From positions 1 through 64,000 of the forward strand of contig NZ_NEXX01000004.1 of assembly GCF_002174125.1 (NCBI RefSeq): a DNA stretch of 64,000 bases. Direction: 5' to 3'. Below, piece after piece: positions 1-7,709 of this stretch (the stretch's first letter is position 1; every line of letters begins with the position of its first letter). The notes below the pieces were generated by a model that was not told the origin of the DNA, made no database searches, and saw only the letters and a program-made list of their open reading frames with translations. The position numbers were made by a program, and so were the translations under genes. This DNA comes from Acinetobacter populi. Its GTDB lineage: Bacteria > Pseudomonadota > Gammaproteobacteria > Pseudomonadales > Moraxellaceae.

Positions 1-324
1 TAAATCTCTTTAAAGTCAACTAGTAATTTCGATTATTTCTAAACTTATTCCTTCAAACCAAATATTAATAAAAACCCTTAAGTTCCAACTAACACCCTGT
101 TTTTCAACAAGTTTTAATCTGCATCACCGCCGATGGATGTGCATTCTACAGTATTCCCCTACCAACGCAACCCCTTTCCTTAACTTTTTTTAGATTTCCC
201 ATCCAAATGGTCACTTTATCAACATTTTCACTCAATTATTACCATTTTTTATGTATTTACAAAAAATTAATCATTTTTATTTTGCTATTTCCTTCCCTAT
301 GCTGATTTTTTTTGGAGAAACAGT
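1..324. other. AT-rich intergenic stretch before first gene
   Basis: No open frame of useful length and no convincing RNA gene is seen here. The stretch is rich in T and A runs. The only element I can assign is the ribosome binding site (GGAGA, about 8 nt before the ATG at 325) of the methyltransferase gene. The promoter of that gene is presumably inside, but I cannot place it. Confidence 0.5.
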
Positions 325-1095
325 ATGAAAACACAACACGATGTCAGTCAAAATCAATATGCCAATAAATCTCAACACTATTTGGAAAGTTCAGTTCATG
401 CGCAAGGAATCGAATTTCAAAAAATTGTGGAGGAAATTTCCGGTTTTGCCGAAAGTAAAATAGATATTCTGGACTTGGGCTGCGGTGGTGGTCATGTCAG
501 TTATCAGCTTGCACCTTATGTTAATACCGTTGTTGCTTATGATTTATCATCTGAAATGCTTGATACGGTAAAACAAACTGCTCGGGATAGAAATTTATTC
601 AATATTTCAGTGCAACAAGGTGTTGCTGAACATTTACCTTTTGCTGATCATTACTTTGATCTGGTGGTTAGCCGCTATTCTGCGCATCACTGGCAACATG
701 TCGGACAGGCTTTGCAAGAAGTTCATCGGGTTTTAAAACCAAATGGAAAATTGATTCTGGTTGATATTTTAGGTTCGGATATTCCCATGTTTGATACTTT
801 TTTACAAAGTATTGAACTTATTCGGGACCCTAGCCATGTGCGAGATTATAGTTTAAGTGAATGGACGCATTTATGTGAATATACGAATTTTGATATTACT
901 CGAATCGAACAGCAAAAACTGGAACTAGATTTTCAGGCTTGGGTGAAACGGATGGATACAGCACCGGAACAGATTCAAACACTACATTTCTTACAGCAGC
1001 ATGTAGCAGATAATGTAAAACAATATTTTGCGATTCAACCCGATGGCAGTTTTAAAAGTCATGTGATTTATCTGGTGGCAACCCGCTTACCCTGA
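325..1095 (+). CDS. class I SAM-dependent methyltransferase
   Basis: A 256-residue cytoplasmic methyltransferase of the Methyltransf_11/UbiE-like group. Motif I is visible as LDLGCGGGHVS at about residues 49-59, followed by the acidic end of strand 2 (VVAYDLSSEML) and the motif around VVSRYSAHHW with VHRVLKPNGKLILVD, which is typical of methyltransferases acting on small molecules. The substrate cannot be read from the sequence; relatives include biotin-pathway BioC and ubiquinone/menaquinone enzymes, but nothing in the neighbourhood supports either role. The start is supported by a GGAGA ribosome binding site. It is convergent with pssA and the two are separated by a strong hairpin. Confidence 0.85.
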   Translation: MKTQHDVSQNQYANKSQHYLESSVHAQGIEFQKIVEEISGFAESKIDILDLGCGGGHVSYQLAPYVNTVVAYDLSSEMLDTVKQTARDRNLFNISVQQGVAEHLPFADHYFDLVVSRYSAHHWQHVGQALQEVHRVLKPNGKLILVDILGSDIPMFDTFLQSIELIRDPSHVRDYSLSEWTHLCEYTNFDITRIEQQKLELDFQAWVKRMDTAPEQIQTLHFLQQHVADNVKQYFAIQPDGSFKSHVIYLVATRLP

Positions 1096-1114
1096 TCTTT
1101 ATCATGAATAGGCA

Positions 1115-1150
1115 ATAAAAAAGGCTAAGATTTATGATCTTAGCCTTAAA
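1115..1150 (-). terminator. rho-independent terminator of pssA (possibly bidirectional)
   Basis: A perfect 11-bp inverted repeat (1121-1131 and 1137-1147) has a 5-nt loop. Read on the minus strand it is followed by TTTTTT, so it fits best as the end of the rlmJ-pssA transcript. On the plus strand only a weak T tract follows, so it may partly stop the methyltransferase transcript too. Confidence 0.85.
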
Positions 1151-1172
1151 ATACATCATTATCTCAATCAAT

Positions 1173-1973
1173 CTAGGCAGTCTTACGGCTCATGATTGTG
1201 GTCACGATACCTGAAAAAGCATAAATCACTGATACAATTAAAATCCCAACAGGAATGTTGTAAGTAATGGCAGCAAAGATCAAGACAACCGGCAACATGA
1301 TCACAAATGGCACACGTTTACGGTCCATAACTTTAAATGAATAATACTTCAAGTTGGAGATCATCAGTAAGCCCACGATGACCATCGTTGCAGCATTTAC
1401 AGCCTGTATCCACAGTTGATTAAAATCAATGATAGCTGCAAAATCTTTTTGTACCCAAACCGAACAGATCACAATGATTGCTGCCAATGGACTGGCGACA
1501 CCAATAAAGTAGCGTTTATCTACAATGCCAATCTGCACATTAAATCGTGCTAATCGAAATGCAGCACAAGCTGTATAGATAAAACAACAGGCAAGTCCAA
1601 TACGACCCAAATCATGGGTGCTCCAGCTATACATCAGAATCGCAGGTGCCACGCCAAAAGCCAGCAAATCGGATAATGAATCGTACTGTTCACCAAACGC
1701 ACTTTGTGCACCAATAGCACGTGCTACGCGACCATCTAGTCCATCAAACAAAGCCGCCAGAATAATGGCATAGACTGCTTGCTGAAATTGTCCACTCATA
1801 CTGGCAATAATCGAGTAAAAACCACAAAGTAATGCTGCTGTGGTAATTAAATTTGGCCAGAGGTAAATGCCTCGATGACGAACCTTGCCAGTTTCGGTGT
1901 GTTCTTCTTCTACCACTTCAAACGTGATTCCATCAAAGTCGTCTTCATGATCTTTATTGCTTTGATTTTGCAT
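1173..1973 (-). CDS. pssA: CDP-diacylglycerol--serine O-phosphatidyltransferase
   Basis: This 266-residue integral membrane enzyme makes phosphatidylserine from CDP-diacylglycerol and L-serine, the first step to phosphatidylethanolamine. The CDP-alcohol phosphotransferase signature D-G-x2-A-R-x8-G-x3-D-x3-D is intact around residues 80-102 (DGRVAR ... GEQYDSLSD). The hydrophilic N-terminus is followed by about seven hydrophobic segments, as in the type II (Bacillus-like, membrane) PssA family rather than the E. coli soluble type. The ATG has an AAGG ribosome binding site 5-6 nt upstream. It lies 21 bp downstream of rlmJ in the same direction, so the two are probably cotranscribed and end at the hairpin near 1121-1147. 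Confidence 0.93.
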   Translation of the reverse strand: MQNQSNKDHEDDFDGITFEVVEEEHTETGKVRHRGIYLWPNLITTAALLCGFYSIIASMSGQFQQAVYAIILAALFDGLDGRVARAIGAQSAFGEQYDSLSDLLAFGVAPAILMYSWSTHDLGRIGLACCFIYTACAAFRLARFNVQIGIVDKRYFIGVASPLAAIIVICSVWVQKDFAAIIDFNQLWIQAVNAATMVIVGLLMISNLKYYSFKVMDRKRVPFVIMLPVVLIFAAITYNIPVGILIVSVIYAFSGIVTTIMSRKTA

Positions 1974-1994
1974 GTGTACCTTCTTGATTTATAG

Positions 1995-2852
1995 TTACTC
2001 GCCAACTAACCAGCGCACGGTTGCACTCGCACCTGCTTCTGTCATTTTTAAATGTGGTAGCAACCATTGTAGTATTTCATCAGCTTGTTCTGCAAACTGC
2101 CAAGGTGGATTAATCACAAGAAGTCCACAACCATTTAAACCTACGGGTGTATCATCAGGCCAAACACAAATTTCACAAATTAATTGGCGGCGAATACCTG
2201 TTTTCATCATTTTCTTTTCAAAACGTTCAATCATGGCTCGGTCTTTAATCGGATACCAAACCACAAAAACGCCAGTTGCCCATTTTTTATAGGCATTTTG
2301 TAATAATTCTACCAGTTGAGGAAAATCTTTACGTTCAACTTCATAAGGTGGATCAATCATCACCACACCACGCTTTTCTTTGGGTGGAATGACTGCCAAC
2401 AATCCTTCATAGGCATCGCGTTCATGCAATCCAACCCGTCGATCACGAATATGATGACGTAATTGCTGGAATACATCAGGCTGCATTTCGAAAATCGTGG
2501 CTTTATCTATTTCACGCATAGCCTGTAAGGCAAACCATGGTGAACCGGGATAAATTCCCTTCCCCTCTTGTTCTCTTAAAGCATCAACCAAGGTTAAATA
2601 TTGCTGAATCGCTTCAGGGGCATTTTTTTTCTGTGCTTGATCAAGTTGCGCCAGACGATGAATCCCTGTGAGAAATTCACCTGATTTTTGTGCCGGTGCT
2701 TCGGATAGATTGTATTTACCTGCACCCCCATGCGTATCAATATAGCGATAAGGCTTATCTTTGGCATTTAAACGGTTTAACAGTTGCAGCAACAATACAT
2801 GCTTCATGACATCAGCAAAATTGCCTGCATGGAAATGGTGACGATAATTCAT
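1995..2852 (-). CDS. rlmJ: 23S rRNA (adenine(2030)-N6)-methyltransferase
   Basis: A 285-residue RlmJ homologue, which methylates N6 of A2030 in 23S rRNA. The N-terminus MNYRHHFHAGNFADVMKH is the family hallmark, and the N6-adenine methyltransferase catalytic motif is seen as DPPYE at about residues 167-171. The length equals that of E. coli RlmJ (280). An AAGGA ribosome binding site precedes the ATG. The gene is upstream of pssA with a 21-bp gap, which suggests one transcript, although the two functions are unrelated. Confidence 0.95.
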   Translation of the reverse strand: MNYRHHFHAGNFADVMKHVLLLQLLNRLNAKDKPYRYIDTHGGAGKYNLSEAPAQKSGEFLTGIHRLAQLDQAQKKNAPEAIQQYLTLVDALREQEGKGIYPGSPWFALQAMREIDKATIFEMQPDVFQQLRHHIRDRRVGLHERDAYEGLLAVIPPKEKRGVVMIDPPYEVERKDFPQLVELLQNAYKKWATGVFVVWYPIKDRAMIERFEKKMMKTGIRRQLICEICVWPDDTPVGLNGCGLLVINPPWQFAEQADEILQWLLPHLKMTEAGASATVRWLVGE

Positions 2853-2967
2853 TGTATCTGGGATTCCTTAATTCAAATATCATTTTAGCATGAAAAAAAA
2901 GTTCTTTTTTATGCTTCTATTCAACTAAACTAGCCGAGTTTATTTACTTTCGATGAAGTGATCGCTC

Positions 2968-3573
2968 ATGCAGCAGCTTTCTGTCTTAAACTCATGGAAT
3001 ATTGATGATATTTTAGATGATTTAAATCTATATGGTTTTGCTTTAATTGATGATGCTTATCCGTTGGATTATCTACATGCCGTCGCTGGCGAGTGTATCG
3101 AAAATCTCCAGCGCTTTCGGGATGCTGCCATTCAAAATGGTGTGGTAAGCAAAATTCGTAGCGATCATATTTTATGGATCAATGATCAGTTACCGATTGC
3201 TCATCAACACATTCTGACTTTAGAACAATTTTCCCAGCAATTAAATCGTGCTTTCTTCTTGGGCATCAAAGATGTGGAAGCACACTTTGCCTGTTACAAT
3301 GCTGGTGAATTTTATGCCCTGCATCGTGACAATCCACAGCAAAAAAATGATCGAGTGATTTCTGTGGTGTTTTATCTGCATCCCGACTGGCAAGATGACT
3401 GGGGTGGGGAATTACGTTTACAGGATAAACATGGCAATTGGCACATTATTGCACCAAAAACCAATCGTATTGCATTATTTCAAAGTGATTTACTACATGA
3501 AGTATTGCTTGCCAAACAACAACGTTTATCTATTACCGCATGGTTACGCAATAACAATCCGATTTTGAATTGA
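2968..3573 (+). CDS. 2OG-Fe(II) oxygenase family protein
   Basis: A 201-residue protein with the double-stranded beta-helix signature of prolyl-4-hydroxylase-like dioxygenases. The iron-binding HxD is seen as LHRDN (about residues 117-121), the distal His in LLHEV (about residues 175-179), and the 2-oxoglutarate-binding Arg in QRLSITAWLR close to the C-terminus. Family members hydroxylate proteins or small molecules using 2-oxoglutarate and O2. The GGELRL segment after the first strand resembles the SM-20/PiuC type. The target is unknown. The gene is divergent from rlmJ and stands alone. The start lacks a strong Shine-Dalgarno sequence. Confidence 0.82.
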   Translation: MQQLSVLNSWNIDDILDDLNLYGFALIDDAYPLDYLHAVAGECIENLQRFRDAAIQNGVVSKIRSDHILWINDQLPIAHQHILTLEQFSQQLNRAFFLGIKDVEAHFACYNAGEFYALHRDNPQQKNDRVISVVFYLHPDWQDDWGGELRLQDKHGNWHIIAPKTNRIALFQSDLLHEVLLAKQQRLSITAWLRNNNPILN

Positions 3574-3743
3574 TCTTTGGCAAAATATTAAGCAAGATAT
3601 AAAGCAGCATAATAGCAGCCTTTATTGCGATATTATGAACTGGAAAGAAAGGATGTAAGTGGATAAAACCGTTCTTTCCTGTCAAAAAAACAATCCCTTT
3701 TATCCGTTACAGTGGCAATAAGAATAATCCCCAGGAACATTGT

Positions 3744-4736
3744 ATGAGTAAAGCACAAAAACCTGAAGTAACCGACCACCTTCCTTCAAACAGCGATTTG
3801 GACTTATCCGAATTGACTGCGCTGTCCAGACGCATTCTCAACAGAACCGTAGATAAAACACTGCAACATGCCAAAGGCGCAATTGATTTTGCCACAGACA
3901 CCACAGGTGATGTGCGCCAGTTGATTGGTCAAGCCACCGATTTTACCAAAGAACGCTTTGATCAAGTCAGCAGTAAAACCAAACGCAGTGTTAATGAGAT
4001 TGGACAATATTCTGCACAGACGGTACGAGGAATGGTCTCGGAAACCAGTGAAGTTGCACGTGATGTGGCCTTACATATGGCCAAAACTTTTCTCGACAAA
4101 ACCCCGATTACGCTCTATCTACCCGAACTGTTATTAAACAATCAAATTCGTAAACGCATCAATCCCGATGATATTGATCACATCACTGTACAATGTGGAA
4201 ATAATCGTTTTCAAATTGAAATTGACGGACATTACCGCAAATTTTTGTACCGCCTGACTCTGGACTTTCATGTATTGGAATGTCGGATCGGACAAAAAAA
4301 GTATTTACGCTTACTACAAAATGATGAAAAACTTGATTTGCAATTAAGACATTCAGGTTCCGTTACCAACTGGGCAACGCGTCGTGTCGGAAATATCGGG
4401 TTTGAAATCATCAATCATTTACCGCTAGTCACGCTGATCAATCATTTAATAAGGGACATTCCCGGTATTGTTCAGGAAAAACATCGTCATTGGTATATTG
4501 ATCTACAAAAGGCTGGATTTATTGACTTTATTAATAATCCCAACTGGATGGTCGACAAGCTCATTAGTCTGACTGATTTTAGTATTTTACCCGGATTGAA
4601 CATTTTAAGAGAAAGTAAAGCACTAGTAAGGCAATTGGCTGAACAGTTTGAGATTAGTGATTTACGTGTACAACCGGGTCGTCTGGAAGTACAGGTTAGA
4701 ATTGCAGGCCATCCTTACGAAGGTTTTTTTGTTTAA
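3744..4736 (+). CDS. conserved hypothetical protein, amphipathic helical N-terminus
   Basis: I do not recognise a named family for this 330-residue protein; it looks like a Moraxellaceae-restricted conserved hypothetical. Residues about 20-125 form a long predicted helix with a repeated pattern of Thr/Ala/Val against Lys/Asp/Gln (for example DFATDTTGDVRQLIGQATDF), similar in character to apolipoprotein-like or LEA-like repeats. Residues 130-330 look globular with mixed alpha/beta content and no transmembrane helix. There is no signal peptide. An AGGA site 7 nt before the ATG supports the start. The next gene, 160 bp on, is also a hypothetical and may or may not be cotranscribed. Confidence 0.75.
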   Translation: MSKAQKPEVTDHLPSNSDLDLSELTALSRRILNRTVDKTLQHAKGAIDFATDTTGDVRQLIGQATDFTKERFDQVSSKTKRSVNEIGQYSAQTVRGMVSETSEVARDVALHMAKTFLDKTPITLYLPELLLNNQIRKRINPDDIDHITVQCGNNRFQIEIDGHYRKFLYRLTLDFHVLECRIGQKKYLRLLQNDEKLDLQLRHSGSVTNWATRRVGNIGFEIINHLPLVTLINHLIRDIPGIVQEKHRHWYIDLQKAGFIDFINNPNWMVDKLISLTDFSILPGLNILRESKALVRQLAEQFEISDLRVQPGRLEVQVRIAGHPYEGFFV

Positions 4737-4895
4737 CCCGACCCTGAATAAACATAGACCGCATATCATCTAAAAGAATCGTTGGATCAGGGAAAACTGC
4801 GATGACAACGAACTTTTTATCAACGCGAAAAGAAGCCTGCCTTTAAATTGGATTGTCATGACCTCATATAAACTTGAACCACTGGGGATTAACAT

Positions 4896-5420
4896 ATGAC
4901 GACAGCAAAACAACTTATTCAACGTGTTGGGGAAACCGATCAATTATTCTTACAAGAGAACACACCTGAACTGGCGCTGGAGCGGGCGGATTTACGCTTA
5001 CAATTGGTTTGCCTGAGTCATGTTCGTCAGGAACAATTGCATTTTATACAAGAAGCCATTGTTTTACTGGAACAAGCCAGAATTGAATATGATGAAATCC
5101 CTTTGCGTCTCTATCTGGATTTATCTTTGCTTCTAGCGAAAGCCTATATGATGTATTTTGAAATCAATAAAGAACATCATCTGGCGCTGATTACCCAACA
5201 AATTCTAAAACCATTGGCACATCATGCCGATGCCGAAATTTATTTTTTACTGGCGTATGCTTCTGCCTCAAAAAAAGAATTTTCGCTAGCTCAGCACTGG
5301 CTTAAGAAATATGCAGCAACAGCAGATTTTGATGCTGAGTTGCTACATACTCATCCAGCCTTTATTGAACTACGCAATAAGGACTGGTTCAAACAACTGA
5401 TCAAACACAAAATACACTGA
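4896..5420 (+). CDS. conserved hypothetical protein, all-helical (TPR-like)
   Basis: A 174-residue cytoplasmic protein made almost wholly of predicted helices. Helix pairs such as LRLYLDLSLLLAKAYMMYFEINKE and AEIYFLLAYASASKKEFSLAQHWL space small and aromatic residues as in TPR repeats, although no canonical TPR consensus is complete. There is no signal peptide or membrane segment. A GGGG-rich ribosome binding site precedes the ATG. The function is unknown; I would expect a protein-binding scaffold. Its neighbours (the 330-residue hypothetical upstream and convergent DUF2789 downstream) give no hint. Confidence 0.7.
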   Translation: MTTAKQLIQRVGETDQLFLQENTPELALERADLRLQLVCLSHVRQEQLHFIQEAIVLLEQARIEYDEIPLRLYLDLSLLLAKAYMMYFEINKEHHLALITQQILKPLAHHADAEIYFLLAYASASKKEFSLAQHWLKKYAATADFDAELLHTHPAFIELRNKDWFKQLIKHKIH

Positions 5421-5449
5421 TATGAATCCGGAATCTGAATTTAATCAGA

Positions 5450-5698
5450 TTATTCTGGTTGACTATCCTGATGAAGTTGCTCATTTAAGCCATCAACAAT
5501 GAGTGCCCATTGACTGTCACGATTGAGTTGTTGTGAGAGAAAATCGCGTTGTCCCTGATTCCAGAATGGCGCATCGACTAGACGAACATCAGCCGCAATC
5601 TGATGGGTTTTAATAAATTGATCAATCGATGCTGTATCGGAAGCCAGCCCTAGTTGTTCAAATAATAATTCGAAAGTAGGTTCGATATCCCCTAACAT
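5450..5698 (-). CDS. DUF2789 family protein
   Basis: An 82-residue protein that fits DUF2789: a short helical N-terminus (PTFELLFEQLGLASD), a conserved APFWNQGQRDFL segment around residues 42-53 and a terminal WALIVDGLNEQL helix. The family is found in many gammaproteobacteria and has no assigned function. A GAGG ribosome binding site lies about 8 nt before the ATG. It stands between the convergent hypothetical at 4896 and mdh, which is transcribed the same way; the mdh terminator separates it from mdh. Confidence 0.82.
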   Translation of the reverse strand: MLGDIEPTFELLFEQLGLASDTASIDQFIKTHQIAADVRLVDAPFWNQGQRDFLSQQLNRDSQWALIVDGLNEQLHQDSQPE

Positions 5699-5810
5699 TT
5701 TTGACCTCGTTGTCTCTCTTGGTTATTGATGATTTTAGTTTAAAACATTCTGCTTTTGGGCATGATGATTTATTGTTTTATCTTGTTAATTTTTATCCTG
5801 TTATTGCCAT

Positions 5811-5839
5811 AAAAAAAGCACCCCAAAACGGGATGCTTC
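5811..5839 (-). terminator. rho-independent terminator of mdh
   Basis: Read on the minus strand, an AAGCATCCC / GGGGTGCT stem (one G-T type mismatch) with an AT-rich loop is followed by seven T residues, about 20 bp after the mdh stop codon. Confidence 0.85.
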
Positions 5840-5860
5840 TTTATCATCTTAATACAAAGA

Positions 5861-6850
5861 TTATTTTAACATATCAGCAATTGCTGCACGTTCATCTTCA
5901 AGTTCTTGAAGTGTAGCATTCATACGTTCACGGCTGAATTCGTCAATTTCAAGACCTTCAACACGTGTATATTCGCCATTTTCAGTGGTAACAGGTACAC
6001 CATAGATGATGCCTTCTGGAATACCATAAGAACCGTCAGATGGAACACCCATTGTTACCCATTTTCCATTGGTGCCCAACGCCCAATCACGCATATGGTC
6101 GATTGCAGCATTCGCAGCAGATGCAGCAGAAGATAAGCCACGTGCTTCGATAATCGCAGCACCACGTTTACCAACGGTTGGCAGGAATACATTTTTGTTC
6201 CATTCAGCATCGTTGATTTTGTCTTTTAAGCTTTCACCATTTGCTGTTGCAAAACGGTAATCTGCATACATTGTTGGAGAGTGGTTACCCCAAACAGTTA
6301 ATTTTTCAATGTCAGCAACTGCAACACCCGCTTTTTGAGCGATTTGAGTCAAGGCACGGTTGTGATCAAGACGTAACATTGCAGTGAAGTTTTTCGCAGG
6401 AAGATCCGGTGCAGATTTCATTGCAATGTATGCATTGGTATTGGCAGGGTTACCAACAACCAGTACTTTCACATCACGACTAGCAACTTCGTTTAATGCT
6501 TTACCTTGTCCGATGAAAATCTCACCATTAACTTTCAACAAGTCAGCACGTTCCATACCTGGACCACGTGGACGAGAACCGACCAATAATGCATAGTCTG
6601 CATCTTTGAATGCAACTTTAGGGTCATCAGTACCGATCATGCCTGCCAATAATGGGAATGCACAGTCATCAAGTTCCATCATTACGCCTTTAAGCGCTTG
6701 TTGAGCTTTCTCAACCGGGATCTCAAGCAACTGTAAAATAACAGGTTGATCTTTACCTAACATTTCACCGCTTGCAATACGGAACAACAAGCTATAACCA
6801 ATTTGACCAGCAGCGCCTGTAACGGCAACACGAACGGGTTGCTTTGACAT
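5861..6850 (-). CDS. mdh: malate dehydrogenase
   Basis: NAD-dependent malate dehydrogenase of the TCA cycle (malate to oxaloacetate), 329 residues from the start chosen here. The Rossmann nucleotide-binding motif [12 protein letters not shown] is at about residues 11-22. Substrate-binding arginines are in [13 protein letters not shown] and in MLRLDHNRA, and the catalytic His is in WGNHSPTMY. The sequence is of the cytosolic-like (type 2) MDH found in Acinetobacter and Burkholderia, not the E. coli type. The frame opens ten codons earlier (6880), but only the ATG at 6850 has a ribosome binding site (GGAGA, 7 nt) and begins with the family N-terminus [12 protein letters not shown]. Monocistronic, with its own terminator. 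Confidence 0.95.
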   Translation of the reverse strand: MSKQPVRVAVTGAAGQIGYSLLFRIASGEMLGKDQPVILQLLEIPVEKAQQALKGVMMELDDCAFPLLAGMIGTDDPKVAFKDADYALLVGSRPRGPGMERADLLKVNGEIFIGQGKALNEVASRDVKVLVVGNPANTNAYIAMKSAPDLPAKNFTAMLRLDHNRALTQIAQKAGVAVADIEKLTVWGNHSPTMYADYRFATANGESLKDKINDAEWNKNVFLPTVGKRGAAIIEARGLSSAASAANAAIDHMRDWALGTNGKWVTMGVPSDGSYGIPEGIIYGVPVTTENGEYTRVEGLEIDEFSRERMNATLQELEDERAAIADMLK

Positions 6851-7021
6851 GTAATTTCTCCAATTGAGAGGTTCGTCCACACGGATTAAGAAGTGTTTTT
6901 AGTTCTTAATCTGAATTATATAAACGGACAAGATTGTACTCTATTCACACCAGAGTTGCATCTAAAAGACAATGATTTTCAACAAAAGTCGAATGCAGGA
7001 CTTTCGATCAAGATCAACACA

Positions 7022-7702
7022 CTAATATGAACCCTGAATGACAAATTGACTTGGACAGCTTGATACACGCTCTACATGGCAGGTTTTATAGCGTCCATTG
7101 GTTTGATAGCATACCCGGATATCGGTGAGTAAAGTGGTTGAATTTCGATTGGCACTACCACATCCCAGCTGCAATGCCGAAGTTGGCATGCCTGTATTCA
7201 ACTGCGAGAAGCGTTGTTGTAACCATTCCCGATTAACCCGAATACTGGTTGGAGAAGTGACCTCAGATGGCATATTTAGTTTTTCAGCAAAATTTACCAT
7301 GGTTCGGAAATATTGGCTGGCATTCATGGAAACACAACCACCCACGGACCGCCATAATCTTGCCTGTGCATTTTCATCCGGCATAATCCGCATCAACACC
7401 CGTTTTTGTACAGGGGTGAGCGTAGGCACACTAGAAGTTTCACAGCTTTTACCACTGACACCTTCAGGCATTAATCCCGATACAGTGAGGGAATAGCCCT
7501 CAAGGCATTGGCGTGTTCTTTTTTGAGTACTGTCAATACTACACACAGCGGGCGATAATTCAATTTGCAATACAAATCCAGTCGGAGCTGCCCAGACAGT
7601 CCCTGCCAAAAAGCACCCGAACGTACCTGCTAACAACCATTTTGTTGTGTAGATTAGCCAGAGTAATTGCTTCATCGAACCGCTATTTCCTTTTTCATTC
7701 AT
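7022..7702 (-). CDS. RNase T2-fold protein lacking catalytic residues
   Basis: A 226-residue secreted protein. Residues 10-39 form a signal peptide ending at VWA-A. The rest aligns by eye with E. coli RNase I: FVLQIELSPAVC at 43-54 matches the first strand, LTVSGLMPEG at 72-81 matches the CAS-I motif LTVHGLWP, LWRSVGGC at 116-123 matches the CAS-II motif EYAKHGAC, QYFRTMV matches AYFGTMV, and CPSQFVI near the end matches the last Cys strand. The cysteines are kept. The CAS-I catalytic His is Ser75, and the CAS-II Glu/Lys/His are missing. It is therefore probably a catalytically dead RNase T2 fold, perhaps a binding or inhibitor protein. It follows slt by 7 bp in the same direction. An internal ATG at 7675 is an alternative start directly at the signal peptide. 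Confidence 0.78.
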   Translation of the reverse strand: MNEKGNSGSMKQLLWLIYTTKWLLAGTFGCFLAGTVWAAPTGFVLQIELSPAVCSIDSTQKRTRQCLEGYSLTVSGLMPEGVSGKSCETSSVPTLTPVQKRVLMRIMPDENAQARLWRSVGGCVSMNASQYFRTMVNFAEKLNMPSEVTSPTSIRVNREWLQQRFSQLNTGMPTSALQLGCGSANRNSTTLLTDIRVCYQTNGRYKTCHVERVSSCPSQFVIQGSY

Positions 7703-7709
7703 TTATGCA

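Noticed and set aside
1972..2292. 106-codon plus-strand frame over the end of rlmJ
   Set aside because: It runs antisense to a clear rlmJ coding region and has no ribosome binding site or recognisable sequence.
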